From positions 1,054,001 through 1,118,000 of the forward strand of contig CAVWDU010000003.1 in assembly GCA_963753815.1 (NCBI GenBank): a stretch of 64,000 bases of DNA, in the 5' to 3' direction. The notes beneath the pieces were generated by a model. That model saw only the letters and a list, made by a program, of their open reading frames with translations, ran no database searches and had not been told where the DNA came from. Source of the DNA: CAVWDU01 sp963753815 (GTDB lineage Bacteria > Pseudomonadota > Gammaproteobacteria > Pseudomonadales > Halieaceae). The position numbers and the translations under genes are program-made. Below are positions 40,122 through 50,263 of the stretch, piece after piece; position 1 is the stretch's first letter; each line of letters begins with the position of its first letter.

Positions 40122-40874
40122 GTGCATATTGAACTGCTTGGGGTACATGAAAGCGTACACTCGCGACAACCGGGCTGGAGATACGGCCTCGCCATCATCG
40201 GCCTAACGCTCCTGCCCACGTCATCACTTGTTGCAGACGAGGGCGCCGACCACGCGCCGGGCTTCTGGATGATAGTCCAGGCCGGCGGCAGGCTCGGTGA
40301 CGACGTCGACAGCCGCTGGCGCTATGCCGTTGACTCGCAAGGCCGCTACTTCGATATCGGCAGCGGTCTCTCCCAGTGGTTGATCCGGCCAGCCGTCGGC
40401 TACGCTGTCGACGACAATACCCGGGCGTGGCTGGGATACGGGCGATTCCGGGTACGGGATCGGGAAGGCAACTCGATTTACGAAAACCGCCTCTGGCAGC
40501 AGGTCGACTGGCGCATGCCTGGCGACGTCGCCGGCGGACAACTCCTGTTCCGCACACGCCTGGAGCAGCGCAGCCTGGAAACGGCCGATGATACGCGCTG
40601 GGTGATACGGCTGGCGCTGTCTTACCAGCGCCCGGTTTCGTTTCTTGGTGCCGATACCCTGTCCCTCGGCATCGAGCCTTTTTTCGACCTTCACTCCAGC
40701 GACTGGGGTGGCAGCGACGGTATCAGTCAGCATCGGCTCGCAGCGAGCCTGACCTGGACACTGAAACCGGGCCTTGCCATCGAGGCGGGCTACATGAACC
40801 AGTATTTCCATGCCGAGGAAGGCCTGGACCGGGCCAACCACCTCGGTGTTCTGAGGCTCCGCTTCATTTACTGA
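40122..40874 (+). CDS. DUF2490-like outer-membrane beta-barrel protein
   Basis: About 250 residues if started at GTG 40122 (AGGA 8 bases ahead). Signal peptide YGLAIIGLTLLPTSSLVADE; then alternating beta-strand pattern (WMIVQAGGRLGDD, YFDIGSGLSQWLIRPAVGY, LWQQVDWRM) ending in Tyr (LRLRFIY), the usual C-terminal aromatic of outer-membrane barrels. The frame extends to 39729, but that part is not protein-like. Function unknown. Confidence 0.65.
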   Translation: MHIELLGVHESVHSRQPGWRYGLAIIGLTLLPTSSLVADEGADHAPGFWMIVQAGGRLGDDVDSRWRYAVDSQGRYFDIGSGLSQWLIRPAVGYAVDDNTRAWLGYGRFRVRDREGNSIYENRLWQQVDWRMPGDVAGGQLLFRTRLEQRSLETADDTRWVIRLALSYQRPVSFLGADTLSLGIEPFFDLHSSDWGGSDGISQHRLAASLTWTLKPGLAIEAGYMNQYFHAEEGLDRANHLGVLRLRFIY

Positions 40875-41017
40875 ACCGTCTGCGGATGGTCAATGACGAC
40901 CCCGCCTCCAGCGTCGTTGGCGGCAGTAGTCTATCGCGGGCCTCCTGTCCCGCCTGCTGGTTAACACCCATACGCAAACCCTATACTCACGACTCGTCGT
41001 TTACTGGAAAGACCGCT

Positions 41018-43019
41018 ATGCGTATCTGCCTTGCCCTCCTGCTGATGGTTCCCCTGCTCGCTCAAGCGGACCTCACCCAGCTCATCGAGCGCCCGACCAT
41101 CGCCGCGATCGCCCAGGAGGTCAGCGGCGTGGCCGCCAAGCGCAACCTCGATGAGATCACGCTCTACCACCGCACGCGCGCCAGCAGCCAGTTCCGCCAG
41201 GCAGCGGATCACGTGCTGGGGCAGCTCAAGTCCTACGGCTTCGACGACGCCCGGATTCGCACCTACCCCGCGGACGGCAAGACGATGTTCGGCACCCAGA
41301 AATCGAGACCCGCCTGGGACGTCGAATTCGCCGAGCTCTGGGAACTGGACGCCAGCGGCAAGCGCGTGCAGCGGCACGGAAGCTGGGACGCCATGCCACT
41401 GTCCGTGGCCCAGGACTCCGTCTCCGGCAAGGCCGAGGCCGAGCTGGTTGATATCGGTGCCGGCACGTCGCCCGAGGACTACGCCGGGAAGAACGTTAGC
41501 GGCAAACTGGTGCTGACCGTGAGCCAGCCCGGCGCCGTTCAGGATCTGGCCGTCGGACAGTACGGTGCGGCAGGCATCGTCAGCTACGCGCCGAACCAGA
41601 AATCAGCGTGGTGGCTGGAAGACGACCGCCTGGTGCGATGGGGGCACCTGGACAGCTTCAAGGAGCCGGGCACCTTTGCCTTCATGGTCAACCTGCGCAC
41701 CGCGAATGCCTGGAAGACGCGGCTGGCAGAGGGTGAGACGATCACCCTGGAGGCCGAGGTCCGAGCTGAGCGCAAGCCCGGAGAGTATGTGCTGGTAGAC
41801 GCATCGATCCCGGGCACCGGCGCTCGGGCCGAAGACGAGATCATCTTCACCTGCCATCTGGACCACCCGCGGCCCGGGCGCGAACGACAATGCGTCGGGC
41901 TGCGTGGCGGAACTGGAGGCGGCGCGGGCACTGAAAACCCTGATCGACAGCGGCCGCCTGCCCCCTCCGGCTCGCACCCTCCGCTTCATCTGGCCGGCGG
42001 AAATCGAGGGCTCGCTGATCTACCTGGTGGACCGCGGCGACGTGGAGCGGGTGATGGCCAATATCCACATGGATATGGTTGGCGGGGGCGCGGTGACCAA
42101 GAGTGTATTTCGCATCTCCGGCGGGCCTGTCAGCCTGCCCAGCTTCGTCGGGGACGTGGCGCACGAGATCGGGCATTTCGTCAACGCGCAGACACTGGCG
42201 CATGCTTCCGGAGAGGCGGCGGACTTTCCGCTGGTCTCCGCCGAGGGCACCCGCAACCCGCAGCTGGCGGTCATGGAAGCGCTGGACCTCGGCAGCGACC
42301 ACCAGGTGTTCAACGAGGGCAGCTTTCGCATTCCCGGCATCTACCTGCACGACTGGCCGGATCGCTACATCCATACCAACTTCGACATCGCCGCCAACAT
42401 CGACCCGACCAAGCTGAAACGCGCCGCCTTCATCGCCGCACTGCAGGGGTACTACCTGGCCGCTTTCGGGCCTGAGGATGTGGAGCCGCTGACCCGCCTT
42501 CTGAAGGCCAACGCGCTACAGCGTGCCCGGGGCAACAGCCTGCAGCAGCCATCCCTGTCGCCCCTCGATCGGGCGCCGGTCATGGCGATTCACTGGGCTG
42601 TGGAGCGCGAGAAGATCGCCAGCATCGAACCGTTTGCGCCCCTGCCCGCGGCAATCAAACAGGCCGTACTCGACGCCTACGCCCAACTGGAACAGCTCAC
42701 CACGCCGGGGTTGGAAACCGCGATGGCAGAGATCAGGGACGACCGGGTGTTCGCGCGCAATCCCGAAGTCAGGGGTCCGATGTGGGCCTTCGGCTACAGT
42801 TATCGCGAGGCGCACTTTACACCCGAGGAGTTGGCAGCCATGGCGCTGACCGGTGACCAGGCCTACGAGGCCCTGAACCTGGTGGACGGGCAGCGCAGCA
42901 TCAGCGAGATTCGCCGCTGGCTGGTGGCGGAATTCGGCGACCTGCCGCTCGAAGCCGTAAGCCAGTACCTCGAGGCGCTGGAGCGGATCGAGGTGGTGAG
43001 GCGGGACGGAAAGCCCTGA
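41018..43019 (+). CDS. M28-like metallopeptidase with C-terminal winged-helix-like domain (one frameshift)
   Basis: Signal peptide MRICLALLLMVPLLAQA. Residues about 20-280 hold a PA-like insert; then metal-site motifs TCHLDHPRPG...NDNASGC, PAEIEGSLIY and IHMDMVGG plus GIYLHDWPDRYIHTNFD, consistent with a two-zinc aminopeptidase of the DUF4910/M28 type. The C-terminal ~70 residues (LVDGQRSISEIRRWLVAEFG) look like a small winged-helix domain. An extra G at 41876-41878 breaks the frame inside the first metal motif; repaired length is 666. As read, the N-terminal frame ends at 42475 out of frame. Confidence 0.82.
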
Positions 43020-43226
43020 AACACAGTTTGTATCACGGCGTTCTGGCCTACGAAGCCGTAACGCCATTGGCAGGCCACAGACCGCAGTGCCCCGCTCCAG
43101 CGCCCCACGTCACCTTGTGTTGCGCTCGCCTGCGGTTGCTTCAAGAGGACACACGCGACACGCGGTCAGCCTGAGATGTGTCAGAACTTTCGTACAGGCG
43201 AAGTACAACACTTAGAGGATTCTTTA

Positions 43227-44000
43227 ATGATTTCAGGGGTACGACTGCTGATGGCCTGCAGTCTGGTCTGGCTGTTCGGCTGCCAGGCGACACCGTCCCC
43301 GCTCGACGCGTTGCTGAAAGGCAATGCCGATGCCCGCGGCGGTGCCGCAGCGATCGAATCGATCGAGTCGATCCGTATCGCGCTGGAAATCACCGAGCCC
43401 GCATTTACCCTGCGCGGTGACTACCGGGCAACACGGGACGGTTTCATGCGCATCGACGTGTACGCGGGCGAGGAGCGTGTCTTCACCGAGGCACTGGGCC
43501 CGCAAGGCGGCTGGCAGTGGCCGCAGGGCGCGGCGGCAACCCTGCCCCTGTCAGGGGAAGGGCGGCAGGCGTTGGAGCGGGGTCGCGACAGCAACCTGTA
43601 CGGTTTGCATGAACTGCCGAAGCTCGGTTACCGGCTCGAACTACTCGGCCGGGTAGCGCTGCACGGGGAGGAACGCTGGCTGCTCTCGGTGCAGGCACCT
43701 GACGGCTTCCAGCGCTACATCTACCTAGACCCGGAAAGTTCGCTCCAGGTCGCAAGCTCCGAGGTCAGCGCGCTGCACCCCGACGTGGACCCTGGCCGGG
43801 AACGCAGCGAGACGTCGTACTCCGATTTCCAGGTCACCGCCGGCGTCCTGTTCCCACGCATGATACATAAGCGGCGAATGGCAGATGGTTTGGAATTACA
43901 AAGAACACGTATCACGCGTATCGAGATCAATCCCGTGCTTCGTCCAGAGGCGTTCTCTGAACCCAATGATCCCGGCGTGCCATCACACTTCGATCAGTGA
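43227..44000 (+). CDS. Putative lipoprotein, LolA-fold-like
   Basis: 257 residues. Lipobox LFGC (Cys about 18) after a hydrophobic stretch. The next residues (LLKGNADARGGAAAIESIES) and strand pattern (RGDYRATRDGFMRIDVYAGE) resemble outer-membrane lipoproteins with the LolA/LolB-type half-barrel, many of which act with hydrolases or peptidases in the envelope. ATG 43227 follows AGAGGA. Next to the M28 peptidase gene. Confidence 0.72.
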   Translation: MISGVRLLMACSLVWLFGCQATPSPLDALLKGNADARGGAAAIESIESIRIALEITEPAFTLRGDYRATRDGFMRIDVYAGEERVFTEALGPQGGWQWPQGAAATLPLSGEGRQALERGRDSNLYGLHELPKLGYRLELLGRVALHGEERWLLSVQAPDGFQRYIYLDPESSLQVASSEVSALHPDVDPGRERSETSYSDFQVTAGVLFPRMIHKRRMADGLELQRTRITRIEINPVLRPEAFSEPNDPGVPSHFDQ

Positions 44001-44101
44001 ATCTACCCAGCACGGCACCCGTCATCCCGATTGATACGGCCAACATCGCGGTGCAGGTCCAGATGGCGGCTAACCCGAAAGGCGAACCCAAGCGGCGCTC
44101 G

Positions 44102-44759
44102 TCAATCGACAAAGCCCGCCGCGCCGTAATCCGGGCACTGCTCCACCGACTGTATCGGTTCCTCGCCCTCGGGGCGCACACTCGAGCTGTTCCAGCACTC
44201 GTCGAAAATCGAGCAGTAACAGTAACTGAGCTGCGCCGCACCGCCATATACCGCTTCCTGCATCTCCAGGGCAAGCCCGGCATCTTGGGTCTGGAAGGCG
44301 ACGACCGACTGCCCCGGTGCCAGGACCCGGCGGCTGACACTGTTCTTGCCGTAATCCACGCCCACCTCCGCTTCCGAGTCCAGCAGCGCCGCTGTCGGCG
44401 CCTGCCAGTTTCGCATTGGCTCGCCATGCGAGTATCAGCTGCATACTGCGCATGCGCGCGGGGCCGACGCCGACATTGTCCAGGGAGAGGGCAAAGTAGG
44501 CGGAATCCTCATCGCCGGTGTCGTTGATCATGAGCTGAACGTAGGGCCAGACCGAGGACGCCGTCTGCTGCCTTACGGCCTGCGACTCGTTCAGCGCGGC
44601 GTAGAGTGCGACGGCGCCGGTGAACACACCTGCCAGGGACAGCAGCGTCTGCCAGAATGTGAGTCGCAGGAAGGCCTTCTCGATGCCGGCAATGGCACCG
44701 GAGCCCGGCCCGGGTTCACCTTCCGGGCGCTCGTCGTTGTCGGGTGAAACATCGCTCAC
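44102..44759 (-). CDS. Membrane protein of unknown function (one frameshift)
   Basis: GTG start 44759. First frame: acidic N terminus (SDVSPDNDERPEGEPGPG), one membrane segment (LTFWQTLLSLAGVFTGAVAL, about 33-52), then SVWPYVQLMINDTG. One extra base at about 44417 shifts to MRNWQAPTAALLDSEAEVGV and ends QCPDYGAAGFVD. Repaired length 218. Resembles single-pass proteins with an extracytoplasmic beta domain; no named family is certain. It overlaps an upstream 103-codon frame (GTGA), which may be only chance. Confidence 0.6.
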
Positions 44760-45240
44760 AGGCTCTCCCCATAGCGCGGCTTCTCAATCAAGAACCGATC
44801 CCACTCAGGCATGGCATCTGCCTTCACGCAACCATCAGTACCTGCCCGGGCGCAACCGCAACCAGCCCGGTTGATTCCGGGGGGTATGGTCGTCACTGCA
44901 GCCATAACCCCGATGTCCGCCAAAACCGTGCCCCATGCTTTCGCAGCGCTGTTAAGGCTTCGATTATAAGGGAAACCGCGACCATCCCGTGAGTGGGTCT
45001 GACGCCCGCAAACGCCCCCTTGCCGTCCGCGGGCCGTTTCGGGTGCCAGCGCAGGTAATTTACGCACTCTCCTCCCCGGGAAATACGTAGTAGCAGGTTC
45101 TGCCGGTATCGAGCCGAATAAACCGGGTGGCCCGTCGGGGAGCGTTCATCAACCGGCGCCGGAAACCAGATTGGCCAACCGACAAACCCTGGCCTATTCT
45201 GAACTTGGCACTTCCGCCGGAAAAGCAAAGGAGATAGACC
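44760..45240. other. Region between the membrane protein and GlsB-like gene
   Basis: 481 bp. A reverse frame 44756-45067 (103 codons, ending WDRFLIEKPRYGESL) overlaps the next start by four bases, which suggests possible coupling, but no domain or ribosome site supports it. An SD (AAGGAGAT) at about 45225-45232 belongs to the GlsB-like gene. Confidence 0.35.
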
Positions 45241-45492
45241 ATGGACCCCACCGGACTTCTGATATTTCTTGCCATCGGCGCTGTCGCCGGCTGGCTGGGC
45301 AGCACCATTATGAAAGGAGGTGGTTTCGGCCTGATCGGCAATATCATTGTCGGCATCGTCGGCGCCGTCATCGGCGGGTACGTCTTCGGTTTGCTGGGCA
45401 TTTCGGCAGGCGGCCTGATCGGGTCCATCGTGACCGCCACCGTGGGCGCGATTATTCTGTTGTTCATCGTCGGGCTGATAAAGAAGGCCTGA
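45241..45492 (+). CDS. GlsB/YeaQ/YmgE-family small membrane protein
   Basis: 83 residues with three hydrophobic Gly-rich segments (LLIFLAIGAVAGWLGS, IGNIIVGIVGAVIGGYVFG, VTATVGAIILLFIVGLI). The family is linked to stress response. Strong SD AAGGAGAT. An Fe-S protein gene follows after 30 bp. Confidence 0.92.
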   Translation: MDPTGLLIFLAIGAVAGWLGSTIMKGGGFGLIGNIIVGIVGAVIGGYVFGLLGISAGGLIGSIVTATVGAIILLFIVGLIKKA

Positions 45493-45522
45493 GGCCAGCA
45501 GCGGTTCGCGGGGAGGTAACTG

Positions 45523-46532
45523 ATGGCACGAAAGAATCCGTTTCGACCGTTTGTCGCCGACCCCGAGATGCAGGCCCTGCGGCCCGACGTCACCGGCAAT
45601 TCAATAAACGGCCTGGGTGAAGCTGAACCCCGGCGACCCGGGATGGTGTTCTGGGCGCCCGACCCGGATGATATTCCGTTTGGTGAGGTCCAGAAGTGGT
45701 TTTATCGTCGCGAACCACCCAACGAGACACTCATGCGGGAGCGGGCCAAGCGCAAGGCCATTCTGGACGCACCACTGCCTCCACTCTCAGAGACTACCGC
45801 CCAGCGCACGCCCGAAGAGTGGACGGCGGCGCTGGACGCCTTTATCGACGCCGGCGATTGCGAGCGGGTGGGCGTCGCAGGCATGCGGCCCGAATGGGTT
45901 TACCGAGCATCATGAATGCGATTTCACCAAGGTGGTCGTACTCGGCGTTCAGCACAACTACGAACTGCTCAGTACCGCACCCGATCTCGAGGCCGGCGCC
46001 GATGTTACCCGCCAGTACGGCCGCGGCGCGGCCGTTGCCAAGAAAGTCGCGGGCTGGTTGCGCCAACAGGGCTGGGACGCCGAACCGGTCACCGGCCCGA
46101 TGGTCGGTAAAATCCTGCTCATCCCACCCGCTCTGGAATGCGGTTTCGGTGAGCTCGGCAAGCACGGCTCACTGATCAACCCGGAGTTCGGTTCGGCGCT
46201 TTCGCCTCGCCGCAGTGCTGACCGACGCCCCATTTGCGGTAACACCGCGGCGTGAGTTCGGTATCGATGATTTCTGTTCGCGTTGCCGAGTCTGCGAGAA
46301 CGCCTGCCCGCCGATTGCCATCGGTCCCGAGAAGCAGATGGTCCGAGGCGAGGAGAAATGGTACGTCGATTTCGACAAATGCATACCGTTTTTCGCCGAG
46401 ACCTCGGGTTGCGCCATCTGCATCGCGGTCTGCCCCTGGTCCATGCCGGGGGTGGGGGAAAACCTTGCAGTCAAGCTGGAGCGGCGCTCCCGGCGGATCG
46501 CAGCGGACCGCGCTGGCAGCAAAATAGATTAG
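45523..46532 (+). CDS. Reductive-dehalogenase-like 4Fe-4S protein (two frameshifts)
   Basis: Reads in three frames: ARKNPFRPFVADPEMQALRP through GMRPEWVY; then EHHECDFTKVVVLGVQHNYE, TRQYGRGAAVAKKVAGWLRQ, NPEFGS; then RFRLAAVLTDAPFAV, FCSRCRVCENACPPIAI and GCAICIAVCPWS. Extra bases at about 45904 and 46196; repaired length 335. The paired clusters C-x2-C-x2-C-x3-CP and C-x2-C-x3-CP with YVDFDKC between them are those of RdhA/QueG relatives. No Tat signal, and smaller than RdhA, so likely a cytosolic relative. Substrate unknown. Confidence 0.75.
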
Positions 46533-46750
46533 GGTGCCGGCAGCCTGATGGAGCCGGTCTGCTCGCGACTGCAGCGGATTGAAAGGTATGAGTCACAGAC
46601 GCTGCCAGATATCAGTGAGGACTGGTGGCTGGACCGGATTACTCCAGTAGGGACCAGGGGAATCGATTAATGCGGGAGAGTCTTTGGTGGCTACCTTAAC
46701 GCGTTCTGGCGTCCAATCCGCAGATCCGGCCCGCGCGACATACGGGCGGT

Positions 46751-46782
46751 GAAACCCGGCCGCAGATCGGCCGGTTTTCGGT
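46751..46782. terminator. Bidirectional terminator between Fe-S protein and arylsulfatase
   Basis: Stem CCGGCCG / CGGCCGG with loop CAGAT, TTTT on the forward side and TTTC on the reverse side; placed between two convergent genes. The rest of 46533-46800 holds no gene. Confidence 0.7.
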
Positions 46783-46800
46783 TTAGCAGGGCTCCTACGA

Positions 46801-48330
46801 TTACTGACGACTCATGGCGCCGCGCATTTTCGCCATGACCGCGTCAATGCTCAGTGAATCACCCATGGAGGGAGGAAACTCCTTGAAGGTCTCCAGGAAC
46901 TTTCCTACCAGGGCCTGGGCTGGCACGAACATCCACATCTGGTCTGCATAGAACTGGCGGACGTAGAGTGCCGCATCCGGACCCACTTCGAACGGGTCCA
47001 TCCTCAGGTTGACGATCAGCGGCCAGGCCGGGGTCTTGCGATAGGCCTCGTTGATTGCACCCTCCATGATCGTGAAATGCAGTTTCCAGTCCTTGTAGCG
47101 CACCGCGTTCAGATTACCGGCCGCGTCAAAGTAGAAAATTTCATTGCGCTTGCCCGGCCCCTTGCCCGCCAGCAGGTCGGTCTGGTTGTAGCCGTCGAGA
47201 TGCGCCTTGAACTCCTTGTCGCCCGCGGTATGGCCCTTTAACAGTTTCTCCTTGATATCCGGCTCGCCAACAGCCGCGAGCAGAGTGGGCATCCAGTCCT
47301 CGTGCGAGAAGATATCATTGATCACGGTACCCGGCTTAACCGTGCCGGGCCACCGGACCATCATGGGCACCCGGAAACCGCCTTCCCAGGTGGTGCCTTT
47401 CTCACCCCGGAACGGGATCGTCCCGCCGTCTGGCCAGGTGAACTTCTCGGCGCCGTTGTCGGTGCTGAACACAACGATGGTATTGTCCGCTATCCCGAGT
47501 TCGTCGAGCTTGTCGAGCAGGGCGCCCACACCGTCATCCAGTTCCATCATGCCGTCGGCGTACAGCCCGTAACCGGATTTGCCCTTGTACTTATCACTCA
47601 GGTGAGTCCAGACGTGCATGCGCGTCGAGTTGTGCCAGATGAAAAACGGCTTACCTTCCTTGTGTGCGTTTTCGATGAACTTGAGGCTTTCGTTGAGGAA
47701 CTCGGTGTCAGCCGTTTCCATGCGCTTGCGCGTGAGTGGCCCGGTGTCCTCTATTTTGCCGTCCGCCGAGGAGCGAATGACCCCGCGAGGCCCGAACTTC
47801 TTGTGAAATTCCGGGTCCTTCGGGTAGAACTCGCTCTCGGGCTCTTCCTCGGCATTGAGGTGGTAGAGGTTGCCGAAAAACTTGTCGAAACCGTGCGCCG
47901 TCGGCAGGTGTTCGTCCCTGTCCCCCAGGTGGTTCTTGCCGAACTGGCCAGAGGTATAGCCGTGGTTTTTCAGCAACTCGGCAATGGTCGGGTCCTTGGG
48001 ATTGATGCCCTGCTTGGCACCGGGCATGCCGATCGTGAGCAGACCCGTGCGGAACGGGTGCTGGCCCAGAATGAACGATGCCCGCCCGGCGGTGCAGCTC
48101 TGCTGCGCGTAGGCATCCGTAAACAGGGCGCCTTCTTTGGCGATGCGATCGATATTCGGAGTGCGGCCACCCATCATGCCGTTGTGATAGGCACTGATGT
48201 TCCACATGCCGACATCATCGCCCCAGATGACGAGTATGTTCGGTTTGTCGGTCTTGGCCGCGGCGTGGGCGCCGGTAAGCAGCAATGACACACCGAACAG
48301 TATCGCCGCTGTCAGTTTTGCAAAATTCAT
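46801..48330 (-). CDS. Arylsulfatase (type I, formylglycine-dependent), exported
   Basis: 509 residues with signal peptide (LTAAILFGVSLLLTGAHAAA). Metal-binding Asp pair in ILVIWGDDVG, active-site Cys79 in SCTAGRASFILG (C-x-A-x-R, matured to formylglycine), GKNHLGDRDEHLPTAHGFD, and FSTDNGAEK. The mature protein probably hydrolyses sulfate esters in the periplasm; no maturation enzyme gene is in the window. Confidence 0.93.
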   Translation of the reverse strand: MNFAKLTAAILFGVSLLLTGAHAAAKTDKPNILVIWGDDVGMWNISAYHNGMMGGRTPNIDRIAKEGALFTDAYAQQSCTAGRASFILGQHPFRTGLLTIGMPGAKQGINPKDPTIAELLKNHGYTSGQFGKNHLGDRDEHLPTAHGFDKFFGNLYHLNAEEEPESEFYPKDPEFHKKFGPRGVIRSSADGKIEDTGPLTRKRMETADTEFLNESLKFIENAHKEGKPFFIWHNSTRMHVWTHLSDKYKGKSGYGLYADGMMELDDGVGALLDKLDELGIADNTIVVFSTDNGAEKFTWPDGGTIPFRGEKGTTWEGGFRVPMMVRWPGTVKPGTVINDIFSHEDWMPTLLAAVGEPDIKEKLLKGHTAGDKEFKAHLDGYNQTDLLAGKGPGKRNEIFYFDAAGNLNAVRYKDWKLHFTIMEGAINEAYRKTPAWPLIVNLRMDPFEVGPDAALYVRQFYADQMWMFVPAQALVGKFLETFKEFPPSMGDSLSIDAVMAKMRGAMSRQ

Positions 48331-48481
48331 GATGATTCCTCTGCTATTAAAGTATGGTGCGTGAGCATTGTGATGACCCGACTGCTATGACCCCTTGCAG
48401 GCACGTCACAATCAACCAGGGTTCAGTTTATACCACTGTTTGAGGAATACCTACCCGGGGTATCGTTATGCACGCCTTCGG

Positions 48482-49078
48482 TCACTGACAGTCAAACGGC
48501 GGGGCGTAGACGATAGACCGATAGTGACCATCGACAGTGTGAATGCTTACACACTGGCCGCCGTGCTTGTGATGCCAGTTACTGTAAGCGTTCTGCCCCG
48601 ACTTGGAGCTGTTGGCCAGCACGTAGCCGCGATCGCGCAACTGATCCTCGGCCATTCCCCCACGTGCACCTACCAGGTCCTGCAGGTCGCGCGGTGTATT
48701 GCCATATTCGTGGTGGCCGGAGTGATATTTATCACCCGAATGCGAGCCCCCGTCGAACGACACGTGGATGGCGCGCTGGTCCCACTTGTAGACCTGGGTA
48801 TCGCCCTCCATGCGGCGTTTTACCTTGTGCCCCTTCTGGTCGCGGTAATGGTTGGCCTCGCCATGGGGCGACAGGCTGAACTGCTTGCCATTGCGAAGGC
48901 GGATGTCGATATAACCCTGCCTCTGGGAGAACTGGCAGGGACCACTGGCTTCCTTTTTGTGGTCTCCCTTGTGATAGAACTTGCAGGTCGCGCTGGTGGT
49001 GTCTGCGGTAACTGACACGCTGGCGCCGACCAGCGTGAACAGGCTGGCTTGAAGCAAACGTTGGCAGGCAGTTTTCAT
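48482..49078 (-). CDS. Exported protein of unknown function
   Basis: 198 residues from ATG 49078 (signal peptide LLQASLFTLVGASVSVTAD). The mature part is rich in His, Lys and Gln (CKFYHKGDHKKEASGPC, WHHKHGGQC) with a few Cys that may form disulfides. A longer frame to 49159 adds no signal. Convergent layout with arylsulfatase is not seen; both are on the reverse strand, 150 bp apart. Confidence 0.65.
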   Translation of the reverse strand: MKTACQRLLQASLFTLVGASVSVTADTTSATCKFYHKGDHKKEASGPCQFSQRQGYIDIRLRNGKQFSLSPHGEANHYRDQKGHKVKRRMEGDTQVYKWDQRAIHVSFDGGSHSGDKYHSGHHEYGNTPRDLQDLVGARGGMAEDQLRDRGYVLANSSKSGQNAYSNWHHKHGGQCVSIHTVDGHYRSIVYAPPFDCQ

Positions 49079-49449
49079 CGGGCAAACTTCTCCTTCAGTT
49101 AATGGGTTTGGCGCAAGGTGCACGGCGCAAAGAATGAGCGGGCGCAACGGGCAGGACACACCTGGCCTGGTTCACTGCTACGGGTGCCGCTATGCCAGGA
49201 CCTAATTTTATCTATGCCTAACCGATCCGATCCGATCCGATCCGATCCGATCCGATCCGATCGATCCGATCCGATCCGGGCACCATGATATAACTTTTCT
49301 AAATCCGCGCCACCTCTCCCGCGTGACATAACCACTAACGCGCCAGCGGCAGCTGGCGTGACGCAGCCGAATACCGGGCAACATGCTTTCCCCGTGGCGG
49401 GAGTTGCTGCATTATAGACCGCCCTTACACCGAAGAGAGGAGAAACACC
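49079..49449. other. Intergenic region containing a pentamer repeat
   Basis: 371 bp, no supported gene. SD AAGAGAGGAG at 49432-49441 belongs to the DUF1993 gene. Confidence 0.5.
49222..49277. repeat. Tandem array of the pentamer CCGAT
   Basis: Eight perfect CCGAT units (49222-49261), one unit missing a C, then two to three more. Contains GATC in every unit, so it is a dense run of Dam-type sites. Confidence 0.95.
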
Positions 49450-49971
49450 GTGTCGGCATCACTCTACGACATCAGCGTCGCCAGCTACCTCCAGGTTCTG
49501 GGCGGTGTGCAGAACGTGTTGGCAAAGGCCGAGGAGTACACCCGTGCGTCCGGGCGCGACCCGGACGAGCTGGTGCGGCTGAAGCTGCACGATGACATGC
49601 TGCCACTGAGTTTCCAGGTCATCTCGGTCTGGCACCACTCACTGGGAGCGATAGAAGGCATCAAGGCCGGCTTGTTTCAACCTCCACCGAAGCTCAAGGA
49701 CGTGGACTATGCAAAGTTGAAAGCGCTGGTAGCGGAGGCGATCTCTGGGCTGGAAGGTGTCGGGCGCGAAGAGGTTGACGCGCTTGCGGAAAAGCCAATG
49801 CTGTTCAAGCTGGGCGACAGGGAAATCCCATTCAGCACCGACTCGTTCATCCTGTCATTCTCGCTGCCCAACTTTTATTTCCACGCCGCCACCACCTACG
49901 ACCTGCTGCGTATGCAGGGCGTGCCCCTGGGCAAGATGGACTACCTCGGCCAACTGCGTATCGCGCCATAG
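49450..49971 (+). CDS. DUF1993-family protein
   Basis: 173 residues from GTG 49450 with a strong SD. Typical start SLYDISVASYLQVLGGVQNV and C-terminal FSLPNFYFHAATTYDLLRMQ, GVPLGKMDYLG; helical DinB-like fold of unknown function. Confidence 0.9.
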   Translation: MSASLYDISVASYLQVLGGVQNVLAKAEEYTRASGRDPDELVRLKLHDDMLPLSFQVISVWHHSLGAIEGIKAGLFQPPPKLKDVDYAKLKALVAEAISGLEGVGREEVDALAEKPMLFKLGDREIPFSTDSFILSFSLPNFYFHAATTYDLLRMQGVPLGKMDYLGQLRIAP

Positions 49972-50263
49972 TGCCTGGCCCGCTTGTGTGATGCGGGTGA
50001 AAAACGATAACGTCGACCAGTCGCCAGATCTCGCCGATTCCCTGGCCAGTAACTCGAGTTATCCGGTATTGCAGTGGTTAACGCCCGCGCCGGTTTCTCG
50101 CCGGACTTGGCAGGGTGGCGGGTACGGCTACCGGCGCCGTGCAGGAATGGCGAGGAGACGACTGATCGGGGCAGGTAGCGCTGCGAACAGCGTTTGCGAT
50201 GCCGCCGATGCCAGGTGGGAACGGGCCAGGCGGCGGCGGTGCAGGTAGTGTTTCAAATTCGTC
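49972..50263. other. Intergenic stretch without recognised features
   Basis: 292 bp of GC-rich sequence with no gene or repeat identified. Confidence 0.4.

Noticed and set aside
44756..45067. 103-codon reverse gene coupled to the membrane protein gene
   Set aside because: The GTGA overlap is suggestive, but no SD, domain or plausible composition supports it.
49099..49335. Reverse frame across the CCGAT array
   Set aside because: Low-complexity Arg/Ser/Asp product from the repeat; no start signal.
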